Assembly: GCA_024236495.1 (NCBI GenBank)
Contig: JACKKJ010000013.1
Coordinates: forward strand, 1-21,188
Length of the DNA stretch: 21,188 nucleotides
Reading direction: 5' to 3'
Origin: Paracoccaceae bacterium
Lineage (GTDB): Bacteria > Pseudomonadota > Alphaproteobacteria > Rhodobacterales > Rhodobacteraceae
A model generated the notes under the pieces. It was given only the letters and a program-made list of their open reading frames with translations, was not told the DNA's origin and searched no databases. The first letter of the stretch is position 1; the number at the start of each line of letters is the position of its first letter. Made by a program: the position numbers and the translations under genes. Positions 7,204-14,364 of the stretch are shown piece after piece.

Positions 7204-7686
7204 TCAGAGATCGGTCGCGGCTGCGTGTTCGATCGTGGTCCAGTTGTCGCCGGCTTTCTCGATGGTGCCCGGCTTGTCCTTCAGGAAGGCGTTGAAGACA
7301 TCCTCGTTGAGGAAGACATAGAGCTTGTCTTCCACCACTGCGGCGAACCGCGGATCGCCATCGAACTTCTTGCCGACGGAAACGCCGAAGGCACAGAAGC
7401 CGCCGTATTGCGGCGCGTAGCGTGCCGGGTTCGCCTCGAACTTCTTCATGTTCGCTTCGGAGGCGAAGTAGTAGGCCACGCCGTCATGGGCTGCCGCAAA
7501 GGATGCGTTGCCTTCGGCGTTGGTGGCGTCGTCCAGAAGGGCGACAGGATCGGCACCGTGCAGGCCAAGCGGCGCGCCGCCGTAGGTCAGGCCCGGGGCT
7601 ACGTTGGCCTCGTCAGCGGCCATTGCCGGGCCGAAGCTGCAAAGCGTGGACAGCACCACGGCGGCGAGGGCGAATTTGCGGGACAT
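7204..7686 (-). CDS. Secreted YHS domain-containing protein
   Basis: A 160-residue exported protein. The ATG at 7686 is chosen because AAGGA lies six bases upstream; another ATG two codons earlier abuts that site. A signal peptide (residues 1-23, cleaved after AMA) is followed by a YHS-like domain: GADPVALL, then FAAAHDGVAYYFAS, then ANPARYAPQYGGFCAFGV with Cys98, and a C-terminal YVFLNEDVF/DNW segment. This is the pattern of the alphaproteobacterial 'YHS domain-containing (seleno)protein' group. Relatives can carry selenocysteine at the GG-aromatic-Cys site, but here the codon is TGT, so it is an ordinary cysteine form. YHS domains are associated with metal handling; the exact role of these secreted versions is not established. 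It appears to be a separate transcription unit upstream of the GST-GNAT pair. Confidence 0.92.
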   Translation of the reverse strand: MSRKFALAAVVLSTLCSFGPAMAADEANVAPGLTYGGAPLGLHGADPVALLDDATNAEGNASFAAAHDGVAYYFASEANMKKFEANPARYAPQYGGFCAFGVSVGKKFDGDPRFAAVVEDKLYVFLNEDVFNAFLKDKPGTIEKAGDNWTTIEHAAATDL

Positions 7687-7849
7687 GTTCATTCCTTGTC
7701 TATGTGTTTGCATCCCCGATCCGACCGGGCCAGGGGCGCCGCCGCGAAGGACCGGGCTTTTCAAAGTGGTCGCGTCGAAGCAGCACTGCGCCAATCAAAT
7801 GCAAAACGCCTGTTTCCTTAATGCCGGAAGGTCCGCGATTCATGCCCGA

Positions 7850-7869
7850 TCGTCCGTCTGTCCGGACGA
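7850..7869 (-). terminator. Hairpin downstream of the XRE regulator gene
   Basis: TCGTCCG (7850-7856) and CGGACGA (7863-7869) form a perfect seven-base stem with a six-base loop, about 100 bases after the XRE stop on the minus strand. No T-run follows. It may be a secondary terminator. Confidence 0.35.
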
Positions 7870-7924
7870 GTGCGGTCTCCAGCGTGAATTTGCCCCGGTG
7901 CCGGACCTGCCAAGGGGCATTCGT

Positions 7925-7942
7925 GCCGTCGTTCCTGACGGC
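7925..7942 (-). terminator. Candidate terminator hairpin just after the XRE regulator gene
   Basis: GCCGTC (7925-7930) and GACGGC (7937-7942) form a perfect six-base stem with a six-base loop, starting 30 bases after the XRE stop on the minus strand. No T-run follows, so confidence is moderate to low. Confidence 0.4.
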
Positions 7943-7972
7943 GCGGTCTGGTCTGGTCTTCGACGTGACCCG

Positions 7973-8752
7973 TCAGCCCGGGGATCCCAGAAGGATCGTT
8001 CTTGCCCGCTGATCGAGCCTGGTCGAGTTGATGTCATGGCGGCCGACCCGTCGGATCGCACCCCGAAGCGATGTCATTTCACCGAGGTATTGCCAGACGA
8101 CCGGAGAGCTGAAGGGCATCCTCTGGCGGCTCGTGATGCCAAAGGTCGTGCCGCGCAGGTATTGCAGCTGGCCTCTTCCGACCGGGTTAAGGACCGTCTC
8201 GACCAATGCGTCCCGTGCGAGGGATTGAAACTCCATCACGAAGATCCGGTTACCAAGCATCGCGACTCGGCCGTCGTATTTTGAAAGGTATAGGCTGCCA
8301 TCGTCCGGATCGACCGACCGTTCCAGGGACTTGCAGCGCACCATGCCGTTGAATTCGTCCAAACGCACAAGCGCGCAGATGATGGAGTTCTCCCAGCTTT
8401 GCGTCAGGAAATAGCTGAGGTAGTAGCCAAGGTATCGGCGCAACGGAATTGTCTGACCGCGAAACGCGGATTCGAATCCGCCGCGATCCTGATTCACATG
8501 GCGCGGGCCCGCCAGTTTCCCGGCAACCGAAGGGTGGGCCTCGAACTCGTCTGCCGGCAACAGGAATTCTGACGGTCTGACACCGAAGTGCACAGCGATC
8601 TTGCGCATGTTGGCAGGCGATGGCCGCCCCGCGCCGCTGAGATACTTGCTGAATTGCTGGCGGTTCAGCCCGATCTGACGGCACAGGGCCGACACGGAGG
8701 ATTCAGTCGAGCACAGGAGTTTCAGGTTGATCGCGAAGTCATCGCTTTGCAT
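7973..8752 (-). CDS. XRE-type helix-turn-helix transcriptional regulator with a large uncharacterised C-terminal domain
   Basis: A 259-residue DNA-binding protein. Residues about 15-66 form a Cro/CI-like HTH: SVSALCRQIGLNRQQFSKYLSG holds the helix-turn-helix and ANMRKIAVHFGVRPSEFL the following helices, typical of XRE regulators. The remaining 190 residues (for example LRRYLGYYLSYF, GRVAMLGNRIFVMEF) are not a known peptidase or cupin domain that I can identify; they may sense a ligand or oligomerise. The gene is divergent from the peptide-type ABC operon, with a 176-bp spacer containing a good promoter for this gene overlapped by three phased repeats, so it probably regulates itself and the operon. 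The ATG at 8752 has only a weak, distant AAGG, but it is the natural start for the HTH domain. Confidence 0.88.
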   Translation of the reverse strand: MQSDDFAINLKLLCSTESSVSALCRQIGLNRQQFSKYLSGAGRPSPANMRKIAVHFGVRPSEFLLPADEFEAHPSVAGKLAGPRHVNQDRGGFESAFRGQTIPLRRYLGYYLSYFLTQSWENSIICALVRLDEFNGMVRCKSLERSVDPDDGSLYLSKYDGRVAMLGNRIFVMEFQSLARDALVETVLNPVGRGQLQYLRGTTFGITSRQRMPFSSPVVWQYLGEMTSLRGAIRRVGRHDINSTRLDQRARTILLGSPG

Positions 8753-8809
8753 TGGCTGAGCTGCCTTGCCCGGTTTTGCCGAAGAAACGCCGCAAGTCTA
8801 TTCGAAAAC

Positions 8810-8837
8810 AGTATAAAATAGCGTCATCTCGCGTCAA
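8810..8837 (-). promoter_or_regulatory. Sigma70-like promoter of the XRE regulator gene
   Basis: On the minus strand TTGACG (8837-8832) and TATACT (8815-8810) are separated by 16 bases; each hexamer matches consensus at five of six positions. This puts the transcription start near 8803, about 50 bases before the regulator ATG. The region is AT-rich compared with the rest of the window. Confidence 0.65.
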
Positions 8838-8850
8838 GTTGCGTGATTGC
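8821..8850. promoter_or_regulatory. Three phased direct repeats, candidate operator of the XRE regulator
   Basis: GCGTCATCTC, GCGTCAAGTT and GCGTGATTGC stand head to tail, so the box GCGTSA recurs at exactly 10-bp steps (8821, 8831, 8841). The first two lie over the spacer and -35 of the regulator promoter. Spacing of about one helical turn puts all boxes on the same DNA face, as expected for cooperative repressor binding. The binding protein is inferred to be the adjacent XRE regulator. Confidence 0.6.
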
Positions 8851-8928
8851 CCGGCCGATGGTCATGCCGTGCACTTCCAAGAAATGAGTCGGCCGGACAG
8901 GCACGCATTCCAGACAGGGAGACATCGA

Positions 8929-10497
8929 ATGAACAGACCCACGATCGCATGGACCAGGGTCGGCCTGCCGCGCCGGTCCTTTCTGAAAGGCGCGACCGCG
9001 CTTGGCGGGTTGGCCACGACGGGCTTGATGCTGCCGCGCGCGGCGCATGCGGCGGGCGGCACACTAAAGACCCGGACCTATGCCGATATCCGCTCTATGG
9101 ATCCGGCCTTCAGCCAGGGCGTGGTTGACGAGGAAATCCAGGCAGCGATCTACAACAAGCTGATCCAGTACAAGCCGGGCCGCGAATGGGGCTGGGAGCT
9201 GGACGCCGCCGCGATGGTCGAACAGGCGGACGACACCCATATCAACTTCGCGCTTCGCGACGATATCGGGTTCACCAACGGATTCGGCGCAATGACAGCC
9301 GAGGACGTGAAGTTTTCGTTCGAGCGCATCATAGACGATGCGCTGGAATCCACCAACAAGCCCGACTGGGGTCCATTGGACCACGTCGAGGTCACCGGCG
9401 AGCGTACTGGCACCATCGTTCTGAAGAATGCCTTTCAGCCGCTCTGGTCAATCACGCTGCCCTATATCGCGGGCAATATCGTGTCGAAGGCGGCCTTCGA
9501 AAGCGTCGGCGGCAAGATCGACACCCAGCCGGTCGCGACCTCGGGCCCCTACCTTCATGCGGGCTGGGAGCCGAAGCAGAAGACGACGTTGAAGCGCAAT
9601 CCGGACTGGAAGGGCGAAGCGGTCGCGTTTGACGAGATCCAGATCTTCCATATCGACGACGAGAAGGCAGCCGAAATCGCTTTCGAGGCCGGCGAGATCG
9701 ATTTCACCCGTGTCAGCCTCGATTCAGTCGAACGGCTCAAGTCCAATCCGATCCAGGGCGCGACGCTTGATGAATATCCGTCGCTCTACTACGTCTGGGT
9801 CGGCATGAACCTCGACAACCCGAAGCTTGCCAATCTCAAGTTGCGGCAAGCGATCCAGTACGCGATCGATGTGCCCTCCATCATGGCGGCGGCCTATTTC
9901 GGCGCGGCGGAGCCTTCGACCGGGATCATCGCGCCGGGCCTTCCGGGCCATCGCGACGCATCGCTGACCGGGGTCAATGCGGATCTTGAGAAGGCTCAGG
10001 CTCTCATGGCGGAATCGGGAGAGAGCGGTGTCTCTCTGGCCATCGACATCCTGAACAAGTCGGCCAACGTCACTGCGGCGCAGATCATCCAGGCAAATCT
10101 TGCGGCCATCGGCATCACGCTGGAAATTCGCCTGCACGAGGGCGCGACCTTCTGGGAACTTGGTTCGAACGAGGATCTGGAACTGGTCCTGAACCGCTTC
10201 TCGATGACGCCGGATCCGTACTACGCGACCTCGTGGTTCATCGCCGAACAGGCGGGCATCTGGAACTGGGAACGGTTCAGGAATGACGAATTCGACGCGA
10301 TCCACCTTGCCGCCCAATCGGAAGCAGACCAGGCCAAGCGCGCGGAGATGTATGCGCGTGCCCAGGATCTGATGGAGGAGAGCGGTGCATACAAGTTCCT
10401 CACGCACGAGGCGACGCCGGTGATCTATCGAAATTCGGTCATCCCGGCGCTACGTCCGGACGGGCTGCCGCTCTATCGGTACTTCGGCGCGGCCTGA
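8929..10497 (+). CDS. Tat-exported family-5 solute-binding protein of a peptide/opine-type ABC transporter
   Basis: A 522-residue periplasmic binding protein of the extracellular solute-binding family 5 (DppA/OppA type). The start at 8929 has GGGAG seven bases upstream and gives a twin-arginine signal: R15-R16-S-F-L-K-G, a hydrophobic stretch, and AHA near residue 41 as cleavage site. The mature protein has family features such as YADIRSMDPAF near the N-terminus, LRDDIGFTNGFGAMTAEDVKFSFERI, and LRQAIQYAIDVPSIMAAAYFG in the second half. It should capture a substrate in the periplasm for the permeases encoded 79 bp downstream; the family takes up di- and oligopeptides, but also opines and other amino compounds. 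Export by Tat implies folding before export. A stem-loop after the stop probably keeps this gene more highly expressed than the rest. Confidence 0.93.
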   Translation: MNRPTIAWTRVGLPRRSFLKGATALGGLATTGLMLPRAAHAAGGTLKTRTYADIRSMDPAFSQGVVDEEIQAAIYNKLIQYKPGREWGWELDAAAMVEQADDTHINFALRDDIGFTNGFGAMTAEDVKFSFERIIDDALESTNKPDWGPLDHVEVTGERTGTIVLKNAFQPLWSITLPYIAGNIVSKAAFESVGGKIDTQPVATSGPYLHAGWEPKQKTTLKRNPDWKGEAVAFDEIQIFHIDDEKAAEIAFEAGEIDFTRVSLDSVERLKSNPIQGATLDEYPSLYYVWVGMNLDNPKLANLKLRQAIQYAIDVPSIMAAAYFGAAEPSTGIIAPGLPGHRDASLTGVNADLEKAQALMAESGESGVSLAIDILNKSANVTAAQIIQANLAAIGITLEIRLHEGATFWELGSNEDLELVLNRFSMTPDPYYATSWFIAEQAGIWNWERFRNDEFDAIHLAAQSEADQAKRAEMYARAQDLMEESGAYKFLTHEATPVIYRNSVIPALRPDGLPLYRYFGAA

Positions 10498-10519
10498 GGC
10501 GCTTACCGTCAGACCTGGC

Positions 10520-10551
10520 GGCGCGGGTTTCGCCCGCGCCCCTTTCCTTCC
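10520..10551 (+). terminator. Intra-operon stem-loop after the binding-protein gene
   Basis: GGCGCGGG (10520-10527) pairs perfectly with CCCGCGCC (10533-10540) around a TTTCG loop and is followed by a pyrimidine tract (CCTTTCCTTCCC). It lies in the 79-bp gap before the first permease. A partial terminator or 3' stabiliser at this place is common in binding-protein-dependent ABC operons and would give excess binding protein over membrane components. Confidence 0.65.
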
Positions 10552-10576
10552 CGTAGTCGGCAAGGCGTCGCAGCGC

Positions 10577-11521
10577 ATGTTGTCCTTCATCATCAAGCGG
10601 ATCGGTCTGGCGGCGGTGATCACCGCGCTGGCCGTGACCGCGCTTTTCCTGATCATACACATGATCCCCGGAGATCCGGTTTCGACGATGCTCGGGCCGA
10701 GAGCGACGCCGGAGATGCGCACGGCACTGGAGGAACGGATGGGGCTGGACCGGCCGCTGATCGTCCAGATCGCCCTGTTCTTCGGAAACATGTTGCGGGG
10801 CGATCTTGGAATGGATGTTTTCTCCAACCGTCCCGTGACCCAGATCGTGCTGGGGCAGGTTCCCTACACGCTTGGCCTGATCCTGGTCTCGATCTCTTGG
10901 GCGGCGGTTCTGGGTGTCGCGCTGGGGTGCTATTCGGCGGTGAACCGGAATTCGCTGGGCGACCGCCTGACCGGAGTACTCTCGGTCTCTGTCATTGCGG
11001 TGCCGGCCTTCGTGGTGGCGCTATATTCGCTGCTGGTCTTTGCGGTGAAGCTGCAATGGTTCCCGGCCATTGGCGCAGGCGAGGCGGGCAACCTCGGGGA
11101 TCAGCTTCATCATCTGGTGCTGCCAAGCCTGGCAATCGGGCTCAGCTGGGTTGGTTACATCGCCCGCCTGGTCCGCGCGTCGATGCTGGAGGTGCTGGGC
11201 GAAGGTCACATCCGCACCGCCCGTGCCTTTGGACTGCCAGAAGGGCGGGTCGTTTTCGGCTACGCGCTCCGCCTGGCGATCCTGCCCACGGTGACGGTGA
11301 TCGGGGTGGGCATGGGGTTTCTTCTTTCTGCCGCGGTCTTCACCGAGATCGTCTTTTCAAGACCGGGGCTGGGAAAGCTGGTGATCGACAGCATTACGAC
11401 CCGCAACTACCCCGTCGTCATGGGATCGGTCCTTTTCTCGACCCTGATCTTCGTGGTTTCGACGACGCTCGCGGACATCATCAATGCCATCCTGGATCCC
11501 CGGATCCGGGCCGGGAAGTGA
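10577..11521 (+). CDS. ABC transporter permease, DppB/OppB type
   Basis: A 314-residue inner-membrane protein with about six transmembrane helices. It opens with MLSFIIKRIGLAAVITALAV, the usual N-terminal helix of DppB proteins, followed by the large periplasmic loop (PGDPVSTMLG, MGLDRPLIVQ). The cytoplasmic EAA loop that docks on the ATPases is at GEGHIRTARAFGLPEGRV followed by LRLAILP. The family length is about 310-340, so the gene is full length. The ATG at 10577 lacks a strong ribosome site (AAGG is 11 bases upstream), but no better start exists. It forms a heterodimeric channel with the next gene product. Confidence 0.94.
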   Translation: MLSFIIKRIGLAAVITALAVTALFLIIHMIPGDPVSTMLGPRATPEMRTALEERMGLDRPLIVQIALFFGNMLRGDLGMDVFSNRPVTQIVLGQVPYTLGLILVSISWAAVLGVALGCYSAVNRNSLGDRLTGVLSVSVIAVPAFVVALYSLLVFAVKLQWFPAIGAGEAGNLGDQLHHLVLPSLAIGLSWVGYIARLVRASMLEVLGEGHIRTARAFGLPEGRVVFGYALRLAILPTVTVIGVGMGFLLSAAVFTEIVFSRPGLGKLVIDSITTRNYPVVMGSVLFSTLIFVVSTTLADIINAILDPRIRAGK

Positions 11522-11531
11522 AGGATCGCAG

Positions 11532-12410
11532 ATGACGGACGCCGGCCTGCAAGGACCCCGCTCGGAACTGGGGGAAATCCTGCACCACCTTGTCCGCGAC
11601 CCGCTTGGGCTGGCCGGGTTGATCATCGTGACGGTGATCGTCGCCTCGGCAGCATTCGCCCCCTGGATCGCGCCCTACGACCCCATCGCCCTGAACGTTC
11701 CGGACAGGCTTCAGGGGCCGGGCGGGGCGCATCTATTGGGGACCGACCAGCTTGGGCGTGACACGTTCAGCCGGGTGATCTGGGGGGGGCGCGTCGCCTT
11801 GCAGGTCGCGTTGCCGACGATCGGAGGTGCGATCTTCTTCGGGTTGCTTCTTGGGATGATCGCCGGTTACGGTCCGAGATGGCTTGATAGCCTGATCGTC
11901 CTTCTGTTCGACACGGTCCGGTCCTTTCCCACGGTCATGTTCGCCCTTGCAGTGGTGGCGCTGGTCGGACCCAGCCTGAACACGGTGATCATCGTGATCA
12001 TGGCGACCTCGATCCCGACCTACGGGCGCGTGGTTAGAACCCTGACGCAGTCTTTGAGAGAGGCCGAGTTCATCTCTGCCGAGCGGTCGCTGGGGGCATC
12101 GACGGCGCGCATCATGAGTGTCCACATCCTGCCGAACGTCCTTGGTCCGCTTGTGGTCCTTGCAGCGATGGACATCCCCACGGTGGTCGGGCTCGAGGCT
12201 GGCCTGTCCTTCCTTGGCATGGGGGTGAAACCGCCGACACCGTCCTGGGGATCGTTGCTGAACGACGGCTACAACCTGATCCGCAACACGCCCTGGCTGA
12301 TCGTCGCGGGGGGCATGCCGCTGATCTTGACGACGATCGGTTTCACCTTCCTGGGCGAGGCGTTGCGCGACGTGGTCGATCCGAAACTGCGCGGCAAGGG
12401 GGGCAAGTGA
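11532..12410 (+). CDS. ABC transporter permease, DppC/OppC type
   Basis: A 292-residue inner-membrane protein and partner of the preceding permease. It has the N-terminal DppC-type segment (HHLVRDPLGLAGLIIVTVIV, then FAPWIAPYDP), the HLLGTDQLGRDTFSRVIWGG signature of this subfamily, several transmembrane helices, and the EAA loop (EAEFISAERSLGASTARI followed by HILPN). The ATG at 11532 is chosen because AAGG lies seven to eight bases upstream; an in-frame ATG at 11484 overlaps the previous gene and lacks support. It starts 10 bp after the previous stop, and its own stop overlaps the next start by one base (TGATG). Confidence 0.94.
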   Translation: MTDAGLQGPRSELGEILHHLVRDPLGLAGLIIVTVIVASAAFAPWIAPYDPIALNVPDRLQGPGGAHLLGTDQLGRDTFSRVIWGGRVALQVALPTIGGAIFFGLLLGMIAGYGPRWLDSLIVLLFDTVRSFPTVMFALAVVALVGPSLNTVIIVIMATSIPTYGRVVRTLTQSLREAEFISAERSLGASTARIMSVHILPNVLGPLVVLAAMDIPTVVGLEAGLSFLGMGVKPPTPSWGSLLNDGYNLIRNTPWLIVAGGMPLILTTIGFTFLGEALRDVVDPKLRGKGGK

Positions 12411-13381
12411 TGGCCGTTCTGGACATTCTGGATCTGTCGGTCAGCTACACGACACCGCGCGGAGACCTGAAGGCACTGCGCGGCGTGTCGCTGAGCGTCC
12501 CGCAGCGCAGGATCGTCGGCATCGTGGGCGAAAGCGGGTGCGGCAAGTCCACTCTGATTTCTGCGATCATTCGGCTGATGGCCCCCAATGCGCAGATCCG
12601 GTCGGGCAGCATCCGGCTCAAGGGCGCGGAGATTCTGGAACTGAGCGAGGCACAGATGCGCGCCCTGCGCGGAGCCGAGATCTCGATGGTCTTCCAGGAC
12701 CCGATGCAGACCCACAATCCGGTTCTGACCGTGGGTCGGCAGATGATCGACATCCAGTATCGCGACAAGCTGTCGAAGACCGAAAAACGCAAACGCGCGG
12801 CCGGGATGCTGGCGCTGGTGGGCATCCCCGACCCCGAAGCGCGGCTGAATCAGTATCCCTTCGAGTTCTCCGGCGGCATGCGCCAGCGGATCGCCATTGC
12901 CATGGCGCTGATGGCAAAGCCAGCGCTTCTGATCGCCGATGAACCGACAACCGCGCTGGATGCGACGCTGGAAGTGCAGATCATCAAGCGGCTCCGCGAA
13001 TTGCAGGAAGAGGTGGGGTGTTCGATCCTCTTCATCTCGCACCATCTGGGCGTCATCGCTGAACTCTGCGACGAGGTGGTGGTGATGTATGCGGGCGAGG
13101 TGGTGGAAAGCGGCAGCGTCCGCGACGTCTTCCACAACCCGGCGCATCCCTATACCCGCGCGCTCTTGGACTGCGATCCGGGCCATATCAAGGTCAGGAC
13201 CCGCAACCTGCCGACGATCCCGGGCAATATCCCCGACCTGGTCCATCTGCCACAAGGCTGCATCTTCGCCGGCCGCTGCGACAAGCGTCATGATGCCTGC
13301 GCGGCGCGGCCCGACATGGCAACTGTCAATCCCAGCCATCATGCCGCTTGCCACCTGATCGCAGTGAGGGAAACCGCATGA
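12410..13381 (+). CDS. ABC transporter ATP-binding protein, DppD/OppD type
   Basis: A 323-residue cytoplasmic ATPase that powers the importer. Visible motifs: Walker A GESGCGKST, Q-loop VFQDP, ABC signature FSGGMRQR, Walker B LLIADEP, D-loop TALD and switch His in FISHHLGV. The C-terminal oligopeptide-transporter extension includes GCIFAGRCDKRHDACAARP, the Cys-bearing segment typical of Opp/Dpp ATPases. The ATG at 12410 overlaps the permease stop by one base; a GTG one codon earlier is possible. The ATGA overlap with the next gene couples the two ATPases. Confidence 0.95.
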   Translation: MAVLDILDLSVSYTTPRGDLKALRGVSLSVPQRRIVGIVGESGCGKSTLISAIIRLMAPNAQIRSGSIRLKGAEILELSEAQMRALRGAEISMVFQDPMQTHNPVLTVGRQMIDIQYRDKLSKTEKRKRAAGMLALVGIPDPEARLNQYPFEFSGGMRQRIAIAMALMAKPALLIADEPTTALDATLEVQIIKRLRELQEEVGCSILFISHHLGVIAELCDEVVVMYAGEVVESGSVRDVFHNPAHPYTRALLDCDPGHIKVRTRNLPTIPGNIPDLVHLPQGCIFAGRCDKRHDACAARPDMATVNPSHHAACHLIAVRETA

Positions 13382-14364
13382 GCACGCTGCTTCAGATCCG
13401 CGACGTCCGCGTGCGCTTCCGTGTCCGCGGCGGCATCTTTTCCTCTGCCGGAAGCATCGACGCGGTCTCTGGCGTCAGCCTGAAGATCGAGGAGGGCACG
13501 ACTTGCGGCATCGTCGGCGAAAGCGGTTCTGGCAAGACCACGCTGGCGCGAGCGGTGGCGGGGCTGCATCACGCTACCAGCGGTTCGATCCTCTATCGCG
13601 GGCAAGAACTTCGCGACCTGCCCGAGGCCGAATTCCGCAAGCTGCGCCGCGAAATCGTGATGATGTTCCAGGACCCGATCGGTTCGCTTTCTCCTCGGTT
13701 GTCGATCAAGTCCCTGATTACCGAACCCTTCCGGATCCAGGGAATCAAGGGCCGGGATCTGGATGCCGAGGCGAAACGGCTTCTGGCCATGGTCGGGCTC
13801 CCGCCCGAATTCGCCGCGCGCTACCCCTACCAGATTTCCGGCGGACAGGCCCGGCGGGTCGGTGTCGCCCGTGCGCTGGCGCTCGATCCGAAACTTCTGA
13901 TCGCTGATGAACCGACGGCCGGGCTGGACGTCTCAATCCAGGGCGAGATGCTGAACCTCCTTGCCCGGCTTCAGGACGAACTGGGCCTCGCGATCATGAT
14001 CATCACACATAATCTGAGTGTCGTGCGCCATATCACCGACCGGGTCGGCATCATGTATCTGGGCAAGCTTGTGGAGGAAGGCGAGACCGAAACCGTTTTC
14101 GCCCGTCCTCAGCACCCCTACACGCTGGCCCTCTTGGCTGCCAACCCCGAGGCGGATCCCGACGCGCAATTGATGCGGGTCGAGTTGAAGGGCGAACCGC
14201 CCAGCATCCTTCGACGCCCGGACGGGTGCGAATTCCACACGCGCTGTCCCTTTGTGCAGCCGAAATGCGCTGCAGAGGTTCCCGCATGGGAGGTTTCCGG
14301 AGAAGCAGCCCACCGCTGCCATTTCCCGGCATCGTGGGCGCAATCGGAAGGCCGCACTGCATGA
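13378..14364 (+). CDS. ABC transporter ATP-binding protein, DppF/OppF type
   Basis: A 328-residue second ATPase of the same importer. Motifs: Walker A GESGSGKTT, Q-loop MFQDP, signature ISGGQARR, Walker B LLIADEP, D-loop AGLD and switch His in IITHNLSV. The C-terminal segment GCEFHTRCPFVQPKCAAEVP is the oligopeptide-ATPase Cys motif. The ATG at 13378 overlaps the previous stop (ATGA) and has GGGAAA upstream. The in-frame ATG at 13348 lies within the neighbour and is not preferred. The stop overlaps the amidohydrolase start in the same way. Confidence 0.95.
   Translation: MSTLLQIRDVRVRFRVRGGIFSSAGSIDAVSGVSLKIEEGTTCGIVGESGSGKTTLARAVAGLHHATSGSILYRGQELRDLPEAEFRKLRREIVMMFQDPIGSLSPRLSIKSLITEPFRIQGIKGRDLDAEAKRLLAMVGLPPEFAARYPYQISGGQARRVGVARALALDPKLLIADEPTAGLDVSIQGEMLNLLARLQDELGLAIMIITHNLSVVRHITDRVGIMYLGKLVEEGETETVFARPQHPYTLALLAANPEADPDAQLMRVELKGEPPSILRRPDGCEFHTRCPFVQPKCAAEVPAWEVSGEAAHRCHFPASWAQSEGRTA

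Larger units (their letters stand above)
7687..7972. other. 286-bp non-coding stretch between the YHS and XRE genes
   Basis: This gap should hold the YHS promoter and the 3' end of the XRE transcript. Two hairpins near its right side are listed separately. I found no convincing -35/-10 pair for the YHS gene and no small ORF with a ribosome site. Confidence 0.5.

Noticed and set aside
7391..7396. Possible selenocysteine in the YHS-domain protein
   Set aside because: Some relatives carry selenocysteine in the GG-aromatic-Cys segment, but the codon here is TGT, not TGA, and the frame is uninterrupted.
8752..8928. N-terminal extension of the solute-binding protein
   Set aside because: The frame is open upstream, but it covers the divergent promoter and repeats. 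The ATG at 8929 has a ribosome site and gives a correctly placed twin-arginine signal.
12269..13354. A 361-codon minus-strand open frame opposite the DppD-type ATPase
   Set aside because: The plus strand encodes all ABC ATPase motifs here; the opposite frame shows only shadow composition.
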